Assembly (NCBI GenBank): GCA_947630575.1 | Contig: CANRIB010000006.1 | Span: forward strand, 1 to 50,031 | DNA: 50,031 bases | Direction of reading: 5' to 3' | DNA from: an uncultured Bacilli bacterium | Lineage (GTDB): Bacteria; Bacillota_I; Bacilli_A; RF39; UBA660 | Shown here: positions 48,560 through 50,031 of the stretch, in pieces | Position numbering within the stretch: the first letter of the stretch is position 1 | Layout of the letters: each line of letters opens with the position of its first letter | The notes under the pieces: model-generated | Seen by the model: only the letters and a program-made list of their open reading frames with translations | What the model was told of the DNA's origin: nothing | Databases searched by the model: none | Made by a program: the position numbers and the translations under genes

Positions 48560-49978
48560 ATGGAAAAGAAAAATGGAATTTTAGTTTTAATAATGGTTTT
48601 AATTATAATAAGTGTAGTATTATTAATACCCAAGAATAAAGAATATAAAATAAAAGAAGATAATATTACAAAAGAAGAATATAATACATTATCTATGTTT
48701 ATAGTAGATGGAGAAAAAGAAACTCCAATAGATAAAACACCAGATGCTAGTAAATATGAAATAGATACAAATAAAAGTTATTGTAAAAGAGGAGATCAAG
48801 AATTACGTAATATCCTCACAACCATAAACAATAACTTTGTATTTAAAGAATTACATACCAATGATAAATGTTATTTATGGTTTAATAAAATTACTAATGT
48901 TGGAGATTTAATTATAGATAATTCGACTTATTATGATGGAACAACTCCAAATTTTAGTCAAACTGCATGTGATAGTGGGTGCAACACTACTGATAAAGGA
49001 CTTTATAAAACACAAGACGATGATGGAGATACATATTACTTTAGAGGAAGTGTAACAGATAACTGGGTCAAATTTGCAGGATATTATTGGAGGATTATTC
49101 GAATAAATGGTGATGGAACAATAAGGTTGATATATTCTGGAGATGAAAGTGAAACAAATGTAGATTTCCCAAATAGTAATAAAACTAATCCAGCATATGT
49201 GACAAATACTGGAACTCAAGTAACAATAGATAATTCTAATATTATAGCATTTAATATTAGTCCTAAGCAAAATAGATATGTAGGATATATGTATGGTTCT
49301 ACTAGTGGAGATTATTCTACATCACATAAAAATGATACATCAAGTAATATAAAAACAAAATTGGAAAGTTGGTATTCAACTAATTTAGAGAATAAATCAG
49401 TAGGAAGTAAAAAAGCATCAGATTATATAGATACAGATGCAGGATTTTGTGGAGATAGAACACCATATGATGGATATGGTTCTTCAGCAACTGTAGATTA
49501 TACAAAAGGAGGAACAACAACCACAACATATTATGGAGGGTATTTTAGATTAGCAGTGAATAAACAACCAGATTTACATTGTAAAAGAAAAACAGGAAAT
49601 AATGGAAGTACTACAACATTATCAGAAGATAATGATTTATATACAGTAAGTGGTTCTAAAAAGGGAAATAAAGCAATATCAAAACCAGTAGGGTTAATAA
49701 GTGCAGATGAAGTAAGTTTTGCAGGAGGTAGAACTGGAGCAAATAACCAAGGATATTACTTATATACAGGTCAAACATATTGGACAATGTCTCCGTCTGA
49801 CTTTAGCGGCTGGGCTTGGGTGTTCTATGTGGATACGAGTGGCAAGCTCAGCGACACCTACGCGTACTACTCGTATGGTGTGCGTCCAGTAATAAATCTA
49901 AAAGCTGATACAAAAATAGCATTTCAAAATCCTAATGGAGAAAATAAAGGAACATATCTTAGCTACGGACAGTTTTGA
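48560..49978 (+). CDS. Membrane-anchored surface-type protein with hypervariable-like C-terminal module (candidate DGR target)
   Basis: N-terminal TM; 'WVKFAGYYWRIIRINGDGTIRLIY'; C-term 'YWTMSPSDFSGWAWVFYVDTSGKLSDTYAYYSYGVRPVINLKAD' encoded by a GC-rich, A-poor island. Confidence 0.75.
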   Translation: MEKKNGILVLIMVLIIISVVLLIPKNKEYKIKEDNITKEEYNTLSMFIVDGEKETPIDKTPDASKYEIDTNKSYCKRGDQELRNILTTINNNFVFKELHTNDKCYLWFNKITNVGDLIIDNSTYYDGTTPNFSQTACDSGCNTTDKGLYKTQDDDGDTYYFRGSVTDNWVKFAGYYWRIIRINGDGTIRLIYSGDESETNVDFPNSNKTNPAYVTNTGTQVTIDNSNIIAFNISPKQNRYVGYMYGSTSGDYSTSHKNDTSSNIKTKLESWYSTNLENKSVGSKKASDYIDTDAGFCGDRTPYDGYGSSATVDYTKGGTTTTTYYGGYFRLAVNKQPDLHCKRKTGNNGSTTTLSEDNDLYTVSGSKKGNKAISKPVGLISADEVSFAGGRTGANNQGYYLYTGQTYWTMSPSDFSGWAWVFYVDTSGKLSDTYAYYSYGVRPVINLKADTKIAFQNPNGENKGTYLSYGQF

Positions 49979-50031
49979 ATAAACCCAGTGTTTATAAGGG
50001 ATAAAAGAATAAAAAGTACGACTAGTAAGTG

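Noticed and set aside
48908-49270. 120-aa minus-strand ORF (Cys/Ile-rich) within the candidate DGR target
   Set aside because: Antisense artefact; no RBS or plausible start context noted.
1-50031. CRISPR array, rRNA or tRNA genes
   Set aside because: No regularly spaced repeat/spacer pattern, rRNA segment or tRNA cloverleaf with GTTCGA-type arm was recognised by eye.
47950-50031. DGR reverse transcriptase or template repeat inside the window
   Set aside because: No ORF with RT motifs and no second GC-rich copy of the 49791-49890 island seen; claim limited to a candidate variable repeat.

Overview
AT-rich (Bacillota-like) chromosomal window using the standard bacterial code (TGA is used as a stop). 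Most of it is a housekeeping backbone: der, thrS behind a T-box, an ABC exporter pair, rplI, dnaB, walJ-like MBL, rlmH, ung, priA, lspA, rluD and rsuA/rluB. Several genes belong to endospore-forming lineages: a SpoVIF-like gene, spoIVA, gerQ, sigG and ylmC/ymxH. Accessory parts are: (i) an IS3-family element with an A7 -1 frameshift site, sitting at a chimeric junction between a truncated AlbA-type ATPase gene and a truncated IS1182-like transposase; (ii) a double ORF6N-domain gene with a near-perfect 27-bp palindrome at the equivalent place in each domain and a T7-tract frameshift; (iii) a compact type VII secretion-like locus (Zn-ribbon/TM protein, YukD-like, EssC, fused double-WXG protein, three small helical ORFs) followed by a HerA-type ATPase; (iv) at the right edge, a membrane-anchored protein whose C-terminus contains a ~100-bp, 56% GC, adenine-poor island resembling a diversity-generating-retroelement (DGR) variable repeat, driven by a promoter overlapped by two ATATC/GATAT dyads next to a tandem-HTH regulator. 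No reverse transcriptase or template repeat was recognised inside the window; the right edge cuts off just after this gene. All family assignments come from motif recognition by eye, without database searches.
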